A stretch of DNA of 64,000 nt, taken from the NCBI GenBank assembly GCA_964449775.1, contig CAYVBQ010000010.1, positions 44,217-108,216 of the forward strand, written 5' to 3'. The translations under genes and the position numbers were made by a program. This document shows positions 46,360 to 55,249 of this stretch, piece by piece (within the stretch, counting starts at the first letter, position 1; each line of letters starts with the position of its first letter). The DNA comes from Fen-1258 sp964449775 (GTDB lineage Bacteria; Bacteroidota; Ignavibacteria; Ignavibacteriales; Melioribacteraceae). The notes beneath the pieces were generated by a model. That model did not search any database. It was not told the DNA's origin and worked only from the letters and a program-made list of their open reading frames with translations.

Positions 46360-46516
46360 AAATGAATCTCTCATTAATTTGATTAGTAAAAAGTGAAATT
46401 TTTGTACTCAAATATAAGTAAAAGAAAAAAACCAGATAAATAATTTGGTTATACTTTAGACACATGGTTTAATGCACTTGTTGTCACGGTGGCACTGTAA
46501 CAATCGAGGAATGAGA

Positions 46517-46702
46517 TTATACTTTTGTTAATTTGTGTTTAGATATTGATTGTCTTCTCCGAAAATGTTTAGTCTTCTCACGCCAGTATGTTAATTCTTC
46601 TTCTCGTGTCATTTTTGATAATCTATAGCTGATTATTCTGGCTGCTTTATGTTTCATCTCAACACAATCAAATTTATCTGTTAAATAATTTTTCCTATCC
46701 AT
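46517..46702 (-). CDS. Small protein paired with PIN toxin, probable antitoxin
   Basis: The 61-residue basic protein (MDRKNYLTDKFDCVEMKH, then TREEELTYWREKTKHFRRR) overlaps the PIN-domain gene by 8 bases. Small genes of this kind, with a DCVEMKH-type middle and an EELxYWRE end, commonly accompany PIN toxins as antitoxins. I recognise no DNA-binding motif. The toxin-first order is the reverse of most PIN pairs. Confidence 0.7.
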   Translation of the reverse strand: MDRKNYLTDKFDCVEMKHKAARIISYRLSKMTREEELTYWREKTKHFRRRQSISKHKLTKV

Positions 46703-47153
46703 ACTTAATTACCTCCATTGGAGAATGAATTGCTACTTGCTTATAACCATTTATTAAATTAATAGCATTGTATAATGTTATCTTTTCGAAGTTGACTATA
46801 TGTTTGAAATTCCAGCTAACGATAATTGAACATTCCGATATTGTAGCGAATGCAACATGTAATGCATCATTCGAGTACTTTTTTGTAACAATTTTTGCTC
46901 TCAAGTAAGCATCTCTTAGATCAAGAACTTCATTGGATATTTCGATTACTTCGACAAATTGTTGCAAATTTTTATATAGCCTTTTAACCTCAATTGGCGC
47001 TAATGAAATTTCATCAATTACAACCGGTGAAGTAACAATAGAAAATTCACCTTTCTTTATCTGATCAAAAAAAATAAAACTTGCATTTCCAAACTCTTCA
47101 TCAAACACACCGCCAAAAACTGAAGTATCAACATAAACACGTTTCTTTTTCAA
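46695..47153 (-). CDS. PIN-domain protein, probable toxin RNase
   Basis: The 152-residue protein starts RVYVDTSVFGGVFDEEF, with the first PIN aspartate, has the conserved glutamate in VVIDEISLAP, and later SNDALHVAFATISECSIIVSWNFKHIVNF, with the further acidic residue and the W-N-F-KH pattern. PIN toxins cut RNA. It lies with its small partner between two copies of the gcvP 5' end, as an inserted cassette of about 830 bases. Confidence 0.85.
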   Translation of the reverse strand: MKKKRVYVDTSVFGGVFDEEFGNASFIFFDQIKKGEFSIVTSPVVIDEISLAPIEVKRLYKNLQQFVEVIEISNEVLDLRDAYLRAKIVTKKYSNDALHVAFATISECSIIVSWNFKHIVNFEKITLYNAINLINGYKQVAIHSPMEVIKYG

Positions 47154-47198
47154 ATTTGTTTTCTCTTTTTATAAATATAACCATTGTTAAGATGTTTT

Positions 47199-47387
47199 TC
47201 AGCAATAAGTCAAAAGTATAACGAAGTAGCACTTACCTATGTTCTTCTTTATCGAAGCGGGAACTGTTTTATCAATCAATTCATCAAGAGATGAAATACC
47301 AATTACAGATAACATCTTTGAAATTTCTTCTTCGTTTGGACCAACATGTCGGTCAACAAATTTGTCATAATAATCGAGATGATTCAT
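47199..47387 (-). pseudogene. Duplicated 5' fragment of gcvP
   Basis: Codons 1-45 (MNHLDYYDKFVDRHVGPNEE onward to TVPASI) match the start of gcvP, with several substitutions such as LDYYDKF for FEFYDKF. At 47254 the match stops and the frame continues with unrelated residues (KKNIGKCYFVILL) to a stop. It cannot encode a working P protein. It is probably still preceded by the original upstream region, so a short message reading toward the PIN gene may be made. Confidence 0.88.
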
Positions 47388-47452
47388 TTAGATTCTCTCA
47401 CTAAAGTATTTGCAAAATGATGGATTTTTGTGTGCCAAATATAAGTAAAAGA
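47254..47452. repeat. gcvP 5' end direct duplication, outer copy
   Basis: Partner of 46226-46425. The homology includes coding and non-coding parts and reaches 65 bases upstream of the start codon. The remaining sequence to 47597 is AT-rich without a gene. Confidence 0.9.
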
Positions 47453-47597
47453 TGAAAATCGGAAGGAAAAAAATATATGATTTATTTTGTCTATGTAATA
47501 TTAGTTAGTGCTCAAAAAATACTGTGACAGTTTTGTCAACATGCGAAAGGATTAATCGGAATATGAATTAATTTCGACCAGAGTTGAGAACGAATTA

Positions 47598-49001
47598 CTA
47601 CTTAAGAATTGTACAATTTATCTCATCATTCACTAGTTTGAACATCACGTGAGAAAGTTCATCCTTCACTTCATAGGTTATCTGTTTGATTTTAATAAAA
47701 GTCCCGGGATAAACAGTCTTAGATACACACACAACCGGGTCAGCAGCGTCGTAGTAAAACTTTTCAATCTCTTTTAATTCTTTTCTTACTTTTTCTAATT
47801 TTTCAGAAGCTGCTTCGTATTCCATTCTGAAATTAATAAGACGTGGATTCATATCACTATTCTGAGATTGTTCTGTTAGCAGAGAAATATTTTTCTTTAG
47901 ATTCTCCATCATTTTTTGCAGAGCAATTTTTTCTATCTCTTTATTTAGATAAATTTCCTTAAATGAAAAATTCACACCTACTTCTATTTCAGTAGGGACA
48001 TTATATCTATTACCAATTGAAGCAGAACTAATTTTATTGGTTGCACTTATCTTGCCGCCTATTATTACTCCATTGTTCTTCAATGTTGTAACTTCTTGGT
48101 TACTCTCTATATTGGAATTTCGTATTTCAGTTGCCACGAATACACTCCCACCGCATTTAATAATTTGGTTATTTATATAACCTGCACGAATATCTCCTCC
48201 TGCACGAATAAGTTGTTTACCATCACCGACAATTCCTTCTTGAACGGTTAGGTCACAATCGCATGCAAGTACAGCGTGCTCTACTGTACCTTTTATCTGT
48301 ATATTGTAAGGCGTGGTAACGGAAAATCCGGGTTTTACATCACCTTTAATCTCTATCGAGCTCTTAACGTTAATATTACCCGTTGAATAATCTACCGATC
48401 CCTGAACTACGTACAACTTTTGAACTTCTATACTGTTTTTTTGTGCGCTGTAAAATATTATTCCATCTATGGCAGATTTTATTAATAAGTTATCCGTAGG
48501 ATCCTTGTAGGTTCCTTGCCCGAGTATAATTCCAACATCTTTACCATAACCTGCGGGGATTTCATTTCCGAAAATATCCATCCCTTTTGAGCCTAATGTT
48601 GCCGGTACTTTTTTTAGAAGAACTGCATCTTTCTCTATACTGTTCACAACACATATCTCATGGAAATTCACATGACCATCTTCTGCTATTTGAGGTTTAA
48701 GAGATATATCAGTGGAAAAAGTGAATTCAAGCCTTGCGTCCTCTCCCGGAATAGGAGATAACCCTTCCGCTACTAAGATTCGTTCTTCCCACTTCTTTTC
48801 ATTTATAATCTCATCGAGTATAGTCGTGTTAATTCCAAATTTGATCCCTGCTTTATCAAGTATATTAATTAAATCTTGAGAAGTAATGGAGGGGGTTTGT
48901 TCACTTATAGGCTCTTTAACGATAAGAAAAGCCTTCATTTTTTTTTCTACAATTTCAAGATTAACTAGAGCAGCTAAACTATTTTGAGCATCCTCGGACA
49001 T
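47598..49001 (-). CDS. FapA-family (DUF342) polymer-like beta-helix protein
   Basis: The 467-residue protein matches the DUF342/FapA family: an N-terminal region with LSPIPGEDARLEFTF, then GSKGMDIFGNEIPAGYGKDV and a right-handed beta-helix (residues 190-330; IEIKGDVKPGFSV, ACDCDLTVQEGIVGDG, IRAGGDIRAGYIN, CGGSVFVATEI), ending in a coiled coil (residues 355-425). The start at 49001 has GGGAG 6 bases before it; an ATG 15 bases upstream is less likely. The cellular role of the family is unclear. It follows rnc with a 198-base gap. Confidence 0.87.
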   Translation of the reverse strand: MSEDAQNSLAALVNLEIVEKKMKAFLIVKEPISEQTPSITSQDLINILDKAGIKFGINTTILDEIINEKKWEERILVAEGLSPIPGEDARLEFTFSTDISLKPQIAEDGHVNFHEICVVNSIEKDAVLLKKVPATLGSKGMDIFGNEIPAGYGKDVGIILGQGTYKDPTDNLLIKSAIDGIIFYSAQKNSIEVQKLYVVQGSVDYSTGNINVKSSIEIKGDVKPGFSVTTPYNIQIKGTVEHAVLACDCDLTVQEGIVGDGKQLIRAGGDIRAGYINNQIIKCGGSVFVATEIRNSNIESNQEVTTLKNNGVIIGGKISATNKISSASIGNRYNVPTEIEVGVNFSFKEIYLNKEIEKIALQKMMENLKKNISLLTEQSQNSDMNPRLINFRMEYEAASEKLEKVRKELKEIEKFYYDAADPVVCVSKTVYPGTFIKIKQITYEVKDELSHVMFKLVNDEINCTILK

Positions 49002-49199
49002 TTTAGCTCCCAACATTCAATGAATATGTCTTTGATAAATTTTTTATAACATATTCAAGATGAGAACCGGCAAAACTCAATTTCAGCATAAAACAGCACC
49101 TTCATTTCTGATAAATGATGTGAGATAAAAAATGATACTCCTAATTCTACAACTATAATTGAAGATAATTCAATTCTTTTTAATTACCTAAAGTTTAGC

Positions 49200-49991
49200 T
49201 CAAATTACTGTATTATTGGGTATAGTAGAATTTAATTTTTGGAGTGCTTGACGAGAAGCTTGTTGTTCGGCAGATTTTTTATTCTTTCCAAAACCAACAC
49301 CCATCAATTCATCCGCAATGAAAACTTCGATTGTGAACTCTTTATTGTGAGGTGGTCCATCCTCTTTTACAACATTATAGCGGGGTGGCGGCATTTTGTT
49401 GGAATGTGACAGTTCTAATAATTGTCCTTTATAATTCGTATCTACCAGAAACGAATCGTCACCTTCCAATGGATTGATAAGTTTAGAGATTATAAATTGT
49501 TCAACACGATTCAAACCTTGGTCCAGATAAATAGCGCCAATGATTGCTTCCAGACTATCGGCAAGTATTGTCTGCACTCCTTCAATAGAATCTCTCAAAT
49601 ATCTTTGATTGTACAGAATAATATTCTGCAGACCAAATTCTTCAGCGGCTTCAGCCAATCTTTCCCGGTTAACTAATGATGACCTTGATTTTGTTAAGAA
49701 TCCCTCCTCTTCATCTGGATAATTTTCGAAAAGATATTTGCCAACGATCATACTCAAAACAGAATCTCCCAGAAATTCCAGGCGTTCGTTTGACTTAATG
49801 AGTTCCGGATGCAGATCAAGAAATGAACTATGAGTTAATGCTTTGATGTAATAATTGGGATTCTTTATAGAAATGCTTAAAGAACTTTGCAGACTAACTA
49901 AGTTCTTTTTTATAATCTTATTTAAATTATTATCGGTTGAAAATTTTCTTCTGTTAAAAAAATTCAGCCAGGTAAAAATCTTTTGAAACAA
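49200..49991 (-). CDS. rnc: Ribonuclease III
   Basis: The 263-residue enzyme has the RNase III signature NERLEFLGDSVLSMIVG near residue 73, the second catalytic region LADSLEAIIGAIYLD near 142 and a C-terminal dsRNA-binding domain (YKGQLLELSHSNKMPPPRY to GKNKKSAEQQASRQAL). A 30-residue N-terminal extension with FTWLNFFNRRKF precedes it. It processes rRNA and cleaves double-stranded RNA. It follows fabF by 3 bases, a gene order also found in other Bacteroidota. Confidence 0.94.
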   Translation of the reverse strand: MFQKIFTWLNFFNRRKFSTDNNLNKIIKKNLVSLQSSLSISIKNPNYYIKALTHSSFLDLHPELIKSNERLEFLGDSVLSMIVGKYLFENYPDEEEGFLTKSRSSLVNRERLAEAAEEFGLQNIILYNQRYLRDSIEGVQTILADSLEAIIGAIYLDQGLNRVEQFIISKLINPLEGDDSFLVDTNYKGQLLELSHSNKMPPPRYNVVKEDGPPHNKEFTIEVFIADELMGVGFGKNKKSAEQQASRQALQKLNSTIPNNTVI

Positions 49992-49994
49992 AAA

Positions 49995-51239
49995 TCATCC
50001 TACAAACTTTTTGAATAGTAAGGAAGCATTGTGTCCGCCAAAACCAAACGTATTGCTAATGGCATAATTGATATCTTTTTTAACAGCAACTTTTGGAGTA
50101 AAATTGAGATCCAATTCCGGTTCGGCTTGATCATGATTTATTGTTGGAGGAATAATGCTGTTTTTAATAGCCAGAATAGTAGCAATAGCTTCAATGGCTC
50201 CTGCCGCACCCAGCAAATGTCCCGTCATCGATTTTGTTGAGCTTATCGCTAATTTATAAGCGTGTTCTCCAAAAACAGTTTTGATTGCTAGAGTTTCATT
50301 GAGGTCATTTAATTCAGTTGAAGTTCCATGCGCGTTTATGTAATCAACAGCGGTTGGCTCAACACCGGCATCGCGTAAAGCTTCACGCATAGAACGAACA
50401 GCACCCTCTCCGCCCGGAGGTGGAGCTGTAACATGGTATGCATCTCCCGTTAAACCAACGCCTACAATTTCGCCGTAAATATTGGCACCACGATTTAATG
50501 CATGTTCTAATTCCTCTAATACAAGAGAGCCGGATCCTTCGCCCATGACGAAGCCATTTCTATCTTTATCGAAAGGTCTTGAAGCTTCCAGATACCTGTC
50601 ATTCCATGTAGATATAGCACGGGCAGAATTAAATCCTCCAATCGCCATAGGGCTAATTGCAGCTTCGGAACCACCGGAAAACATTATATCTGCTGAACCA
50701 CGTTGAATTAACATGAATGCATCTGCAATTGCATGCGATGATGTTGCGCAAGCCGATACTGTTGCGTAGTTGGGTCCCTTCAATCCAAATCGAATTGAGA
50801 TTTGGCCTGCAGCAATATCCGGAATCATTTTGGGCACAAAGAAAGGACTAATTCTCTTAGCACCACCAGCAATGAATGCGTTATGTTCTTCCTCCCAGGT
50901 GTTCATACCACCAATTCCGCTGCCAAATACTACACCTGCTCTTTCCAAATTTATTTTTGAAAGGTCTAATTGAGAATCTTCATGAGCCATTGTTGCAGTC
51001 GCGAGTGCATAATGACAAAATTGATCCATCCTTCGTATTTCTTTTTTATCGATGAACACAAGGGGGTCAAAATTTTTGACCTCACATGCAAAGCGAGTAG
51101 TAAAAGAAGATGTATCAAACTTTGATATTAAACCGGCACCATTTCTCCCGCTAATTAAACCTTCCCAATATTCTTTGGTGTTGTTTCCAATTGGAGTTAA
51201 TGCGCCAAGTCCAGTTATAACTACTCTTCTTCCACTCAT
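49995..51239 (-). CDS. fabF: Beta-ketoacyl-ACP synthase II
   Basis: The 414-residue enzyme elongates acyl-ACP chains. It has the catalytic Cys in TVSACATSSHAIADA near residue 164, His in NAHGTSTELND near 304 and His in SMTGHLLGAAGA near 340, with VVITGLGALTPIGNN at the start and NTFGFGGHNAS at the end. It follows acpP in the cluster, with an inverted-repeat element and an assembly gap between them. Confidence 0.96.
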   Translation of the reverse strand: MSGRRVVITGLGALTPIGNNTKEYWEGLISGRNGAGLISKFDTSSFTTRFACEVKNFDPLVFIDKKEIRRMDQFCHYALATATMAHEDSQLDLSKINLERAGVVFGSGIGGMNTWEEEHNAFIAGGAKRISPFFVPKMIPDIAAGQISIRFGLKGPNYATVSACATSSHAIADAFMLIQRGSADIMFSGGSEAAISPMAIGGFNSARAISTWNDRYLEASRPFDKDRNGFVMGEGSGSLVLEELEHALNRGANIYGEIVGVGLTGDAYHVTAPPPGGEGAVRSMREALRDAGVEPTAVDYINAHGTSTELNDLNETLAIKTVFGEHAYKLAISSTKSMTGHLLGAAGAIEAIATILAIKNSIIPPTINHDQAEPELDLNFTPKVAVKKDINYAISNTFGFGGHNASLLFKKFVG

Positions 51240-51283
51240 AAATATTCCCTTATTTTTTTGAAGGATGCTGAAGTCAAATTAAG

Positions 51284-51381
51284 AAGGGGGGTGTCCAAAA
51301 AGTACAGTTTTGATTGTAGAACGATTCGCCTCGGCGAATCGCTCTACACCATGCCTATTCTTACTTTTGGGACACCCCCTT
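51284..51381. repeat. MITE-like element with about 20-bp terminal inverted repeats
   Basis: The ends AAGGGGGGTGTCCAAAAAGTA (first part) and TACTTTTGGGACACCCCCTT face each other with two mismatches over about 20 bases. Inside, CGATTCGCC and GGCGAATCG form a tight hairpin extended by GTAG/CTAC. The 98-base element lies between acpP and fabF, and an assembly break occurs at its right end. Confidence 0.8.
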
Positions 51382-51415
51382 ACCGTAATTTTATTTTCCT
51401 AATTTTTCCTTCAAG

Positions 51416-51515
51416 NNNNNNNNNNNNNNNNNNNNNNNNNNNNNNNNNNNNNNNNNNNNNNNNNNNNNNNNNNNNNNNNNNNNNNNNNNNNNNNNNNNNN
51501 NNNNNNNNNNNNNNN
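51416..51515. other. 100-N assembly gap with identical 55-bp flanks
   Basis: Bases 51361-51415 and 51516-51570 are the same 55 bases, and the second copy runs into the acpP 3' end. As at 37108, two contigs sharing a terminal k-mer were joined with a fixed 100-N spacer. Most probably nothing is missing and one copy should be removed. Confidence 0.9.
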
Positions 51516-51545
51516 TTACTTTTGGGACACCCCCTTACCGTAATT

Positions 51546-51782
51546 TTATTTTCCTAATTTTTCCTTCAAGTATTTAGTTGCATCTCCGACTGTAGAAATC
51601 TTTTCTGCGTCTTCATCCGGAATTGAAATATCAAATGCCGACTCAAAACCCATAACTAATTCTACTATATCGAGTGAGTCTGCGCCGAGATCGTTTGTGA
51701 ATGAAGCCGTAGGTGTAATTTGTGATTCTTCAACACCTAGTTTATCCATTACGATTTCTTTTACTTTTGCTTCAACGTCCAT
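51546..51782 (-). CDS. acpP: Acyl carrier protein
   Basis: The 78-residue acidic protein has the phosphopantetheine site GADSLDIVELVMG with Ser36 and the usual four-helix pattern ending in DATKYLKEKLGK. It carries the growing acyl chain. It lies between fabG and fabF, as in most fab clusters. The 3' end of the gene is duplicated on the far side of the assembly gap. Confidence 0.96.
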   Translation of the reverse strand: MDVEAKVKEIVMDKLGVEESQITPTASFTNDLGADSLDIVELVMGFESAFDISIPDEDAEKISTVGDATKYLKEKLGK

Positions 51783-51861
51783 TTCTGCTCCTTTTAGTGA
51801 TTGAAATGATATTAATTAACTGAAAAAATCGAATTCACTTTCTTGTTTATTATATAGAGAT

Positions 51862-51896
51862 TGTCTCAAATAACTGTCTATCTTAAATTTGAGACA
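51862..51896. repeat. Hairpin between fabG and acpP
   Basis: TGTCTCAAAT (51862-51871) and ATTTGAGACA (51887-51896) form a perfect 10-base-pair stem with a 15-base loop. The right end continues as GAGACACCCTC, similar to the GGGACACCCCC end of the element at 51284, so it may be a related mobile element. It lies inside the fab operon and could act in RNA processing or attenuation. Confidence 0.7.
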
Positions 51897-51907
51897 CCCT
51901 CATAATA

Positions 51908-52678
51908 TTACATAACCATTCCGCCATCAATGTTGATGACTTGACCGGTAATATAATCTGCTTCAGTGCTACATAAAAATCCAACAACTTTTGCAACATC
52001 CTCGGGTTTACCTAATCGTCCCATAGGAATATTTTTATATAATGCTTCTCTCTGTGCATCATTTAACTTATGAGTCATATCTGTTTCAATAAAACCGGGT
52101 GCAACCGCGTTTACGTTAATGTTTCTTGAAGCTACCTCTTTTGCCAGCGACTTTGTGAAACCAATAACACCGGCTTTTGATGCAGAATAGTTTGTTTGTC
52201 CCGCATTCCCTATAACACCAACTACCGAAGCAATGTTTACTATTCTTCCAAACTTCTGAGAAATCATTGGTTTTAGAATTGCTTTACTGTAATTGAAAAC
52301 ACTCTTCAGGTTAACATTAATTACTCTATCAAAATCTTCTTCGGTCATTCTTAAAAGTAAGTTGTCTCTTGTAATTCCAGCATTGTTAACCAGAATATCA
52401 ATACCACCCATTTTTTCAAGAGCGTAGTCGATAGTAGCTTGTGCATTTGCAAAAGAAGTTGCATCAGCTTTGAATGCGTGAATCTTGACGTTAGGGTTGT
52501 TGATCTCTTTCTGAATTTCTGCAGCACATGCCTCACTATCATCGTTGAGGAAAGCTATGTCTGAAATAAGGATAGATCCGCAATTCTTTGCAGCCAATTC
52601 TTTTACGATAGCTTTTCCAATTCCGCGAGAGCCACCTGTAACAATTGCTCTTTTTATTTTATCATTATCCAATTTCAA
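51908..52678 (-). CDS. fabG: 3-oxoacyl-ACP reductase
   Basis: The 256-residue SDR reduces 3-ketoacyl-ACP with NADPH. It has AIVTGGSRGIGKAIVKEL near the start, LVNNAGITRDNLL, the catalytic IASVVGVIGNAGQTNYSASKAG and AVAPGFIETDMT. These are typical FabG motifs. The gap to acpP is 125 bases and holds a hairpin; upstream, DUF3109 is 32 bases away. Confidence 0.95.
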   Translation of the reverse strand: MKLDNDKIKRAIVTGGSRGIGKAIVKELAAKNCGSILISDIAFLNDDSEACAAEIQKEINNPNVKIHAFKADATSFANAQATIDYALEKMGGIDILVNNAGITRDNLLLRMTEEDFDRVINVNLKSVFNYSKAILKPMISQKFGRIVNIASVVGVIGNAGQTNYSASKAGVIGFTKSLAKEVASRNINVNAVAPGFIETDMTHKLNDAQREALYKNIPMGRLGKPEDVAKVVGFLCSTEADYITGQVINIDGGMVM

Positions 52679-52710
52679 TCCTCATGCTATTTAATAAAAA
52701 TGGTCTTAAC

Positions 52711-53325
52711 CTAAGCGGCTTCAATATTTGTTTGATTAGTCTGTAATCCGCTTAAATGTTCTTCCTTGTACTTTAAAAGTTCGTCAAATCCTTTTTCGCC
52801 CAAAACATGCCTCAGTTCATTCTTTGTACAATCAAAAAGAGTAGAGACTTGATTCTGTGGCTTATTACAATAATGCATTCTTTCAAGATGTTCATCATCG
52901 AACGTCAAGACGCCTTCGAAAATAACTAGCGGGAATAATATACAATATAGAGGTTTATATTTCCACTTGTATTCACCTTCAATCATAGCCATTTTTTGAA
53001 GTGTGCAGAAGCCCTGTTTATCAAGAAAAACACATTTTCCATTATAAACTTCGGTTCCAACTGCAACGCCAGAGGGAAAATCATTATCCGGTTCCGGCGC
53101 TTCGAACCACGCTTCTGCATTTTTATTCTGTGAATCATCCAAATGAGAGATAATCTTTTCTTTTACAGACATTATTAGTTCGTGTTCGGATTTATCAGTA
53201 TAAACTCCATAATAGCAACACTCGCCGGAACAGATACATACATCACAAGACTTAACAAATGGCTGTGTGAAGATTGCTGGATCTATATAAAGTCCGTTGA
53301 TGATCTTTTCAAATTTCTGTTTCAC
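52711..53325 (-). CDS. DUF3109 cysteine-rich protein
   Basis: The 204-residue protein carries a cysteine cluster near residues 28-38 (CDVCICSGECCYYG) and further cysteines in NGKCVFLDKQGFCTLQ, LYCILFP and MHYCNKP. This is the DUF3109 pattern, related to the YkgJ-type metal-cluster proteins found in Bacteroidota; the function is unknown and metal binding is inferred. It overlaps fabD by one base and precedes fabG, so it is translated within the fatty-acid operon. Confidence 0.87.
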   Translation of the reverse strand: MKQKFEKIINGLYIDPAIFTQPFVKSCDVCICSGECCYYGVYTDKSEHELIMSVKEKIISHLDDSQNKNAEAWFEAPEPDNDFPSGVAVGTEVYNGKCVFLDKQGFCTLQKMAMIEGEYKWKYKPLYCILFPLVIFEGVLTFDDEHLERMHYCNKPQNQVSTLFDCTKNELRHVLGEKGFDELLKYKEEHLSGLQTNQTNIEAA

Positions 53326-54242
53326 TATAGAAACCTTTCTACATCGGAGTATCTATCTATTCCAAAAACTTTAACATCAGAATTAATTCTCTTAATGAGT
53401 CCTTGTAACACTTTACCTGGACCAATTTCATAAAACTCATCTGCGCCATCGTTTATCATGTTAACTATTGTTTCTTCCCATCTCACAGGTTTATCTAGTT
53501 GCTGATGGAGTAGATCTTTAATTTTATCTTTTTGATAAACCGGTTGTGCAGTTACGTTTGCATATACCGGAATTTTAGCATCATAAAAAGGAGTAACGTC
53601 TAATTTCATTTTCAAACTTTCTTTGGCGCTTGCCATCAATGGTGAATGGAAAGCCCCGCTAACTACCAATTCCTTTACAAGTTTAGCACCTTTCGTCTTA
53701 GCAATTGCCATAGCCGCATGAACACCATCCACAGATCCCGAAATCACAATTTGTCCCGGTGAATTGAAATTTGCACACTGAACAATTCCTTTTTGGGATG
53801 CTTCAATGCAAATCTCTTCAAGAACATCGGATGATAAACCAACAACAGCAGCCATAGTTCCCTTTTGTTCTATTCCAGCTTGCAACATAGCACTTCCACG
53901 ATAACGAACAAGTTTTACGGCATCATAAAATTGAATCGCTTTAGCTGCTACAAGAGCAGAGTACTCGCCTAATGAGTGACCCGCAACCATTTCCGGCTCC
54001 ATCGTTCTAATTATACTTCCAAGAACAACGCTATGTAAGAATATTGCCGGTTGTGTTAGATCAGTTTGTTTAAGAGAATCTTCCGGACCACTAAACATGA
54101 TATGAGAGAGACCAACTCCGGTTGCTTCTTCAGCAGTTTTAATCATTTCTTTAGCTTCAACAGAATTCTCATAAATATCTTTCGCCATTCCAACGTATTG
54201 AGAACCTTGTCCCGGAAATATAAAAGCTCTTTTTCCCATCAA
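53325..54242 (-). CDS. fabD: Malonyl-CoA:ACP transacylase
   Basis: The 305-residue enzyme moves malonyl groups from CoA to ACP. It has FPGQGSQYVGMAKD at the start, the active-site serine in VAGHSLGEYSALVAA near residue 92, the histidine in VSGAFHSPLMA near 201, and ends in YEIGPGKVLQGLIKRI. It overlaps fabH by 4 bases. Confidence 0.95.
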   Translation of the reverse strand: MMGKRAFIFPGQGSQYVGMAKDIYENSVEAKEMIKTAEEATGVGLSHIMFSGPEDSLKQTDLTQPAIFLHSVVLGSIIRTMEPEMVAGHSLGEYSALVAAKAIQFYDAVKLVRYRGSAMLQAGIEQKGTMAAVVGLSSDVLEEICIEASQKGIVQCANFNSPGQIVISGSVDGVHAAMAIAKTKGAKLVKELVVSGAFHSPLMASAKESLKMKLDVTPFYDAKIPVYANVTAQPVYQKDKIKDLLHQQLDKPVRWEETIVNMINDGADEFYEIGPGKVLQGLIKRINSDVKVFGIDRYSDVERFL

Positions 54243-55249
54243 TCAAATGCCCATGTCAGATAGATAGAACCCCATGTATAACCAGCTCCGAAAGCAGCAA
54301 GGATTAAATTATCACCTTTTTTAACCTTTCCGGCGCGATAATATTCTGTTAGACAAAGTGGAATTGTTGCCGCTGTTGTATTTCCATACTTATCAATGTT
54401 AATCATCACTTTATCTTTGGAAACACCCATGCGTTGAGCGGTTGCATCAATTATTCTTAAATTGGCTTGATGAGGAACGAGATATGAAACATCCTCGGAT
54501 TTCAAACCGTTACGCTCCATTATCTCATAAGAAATATCAGCCATACCTTTTACAGCAACTTTGAAAACTGCTTTACCATCTTGATATATGTAATGTAATT
54601 TTTGATCAACAGTTTCATGAGATGACGGAAGTGCGCTTCCACCAGCTTTCATGTTGAGGGCGTTTTTACCCTTTCCATCAACATATAACATCGAATCTTT
54701 AATTCCATATTTCAGATCTTCGGACGGTTCTAGTAAAACTGCAGAGGCAGCATCGCCAAAGAGAATGCAAGTGTTACGATCGGTGTAATCTGTTATAGCA
54801 CTCATTTTATCAGAACCAACAACAATAACTTTTTTATACGAACCGCTCTCGATCAAACTTGCACCGGTTTGAAGCGCGAATAAGAATCCGGAACATGCGG
54901 CTGAAAGATCAAATCCCCATGCGTTCTTAGCGCCAATTTTTTCTTGAACCAAACAAGCTGTTGCCGGAAACAGCATATCGGGTGTCACCGTAGCTACAAT
55001 TATTACATCAATCTCTTCAGGTTTAATTTCGGTTGTTTTGAATAAATCCTCGCACGCCTTAGCAGCCATGTCACTGGTGGCTCCAATTTCCATCAATCTT
55101 CTTTCACGAATACCGGTACGAGAAACGATCCATTCGTCATTTGTATCAACAATGCTCTCGAAATATTTATTATCCATTATTTTTTCCGGGACAAACATTC
55201 CAACAGCTGTTATTGCGGCATTCCGTATTTTTTTATTTTGTAACTGCAT
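54239..55249 (-). CDS. fabH: 3-oxoacyl-ACP synthase III
   Basis: The 336-residue enzyme starts fatty-acid synthesis by condensing acetyl-CoA or a branched acyl-CoA with malonyl-ACP. It has the active Cys in LSAACSGFLFAL near residue 121, His in VPHQANLRI near 262 and Asn in YGNTTAATIPL near 292. NDEWIVSRTGIRERR is the CoA-binding loop. It overlaps plsX by 17 bases. Confidence 0.95.
   Translation of the reverse strand: MQLQNKKIRNAAITAVGMFVPEKIMDNKYFESIVDTNDEWIVSRTGIRERRLMEIGATSDMAAKACEDLFKTTEIKPEEIDVIIVATVTPDMLFPATACLVQEKIGAKNAWGFDLSAACSGFLFALQTGASLIESGSYKKVIVVGSDKMSAITDYTDRNTCILFGDAASAVLLEPSEDLKYGIKDSMLYVDGKGKNALNMKAGGSALPSSHETVDQKLHYIYQDGKAVFKVAVKGMADISYEIMERNGLKSEDVSYLVPHQANLRIIDATAQRMGVSKDKVMINIDKYGNTTAATIPLCLTEYYRAGKVKKGDNLILAAFGAGYTWGSIYLTWAFD

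Noticed and set aside
51258..51557. Open frame across the second N gap
   Set aside because: It consists of the inverted-repeat element, N bases and the reverse strand of acpP.
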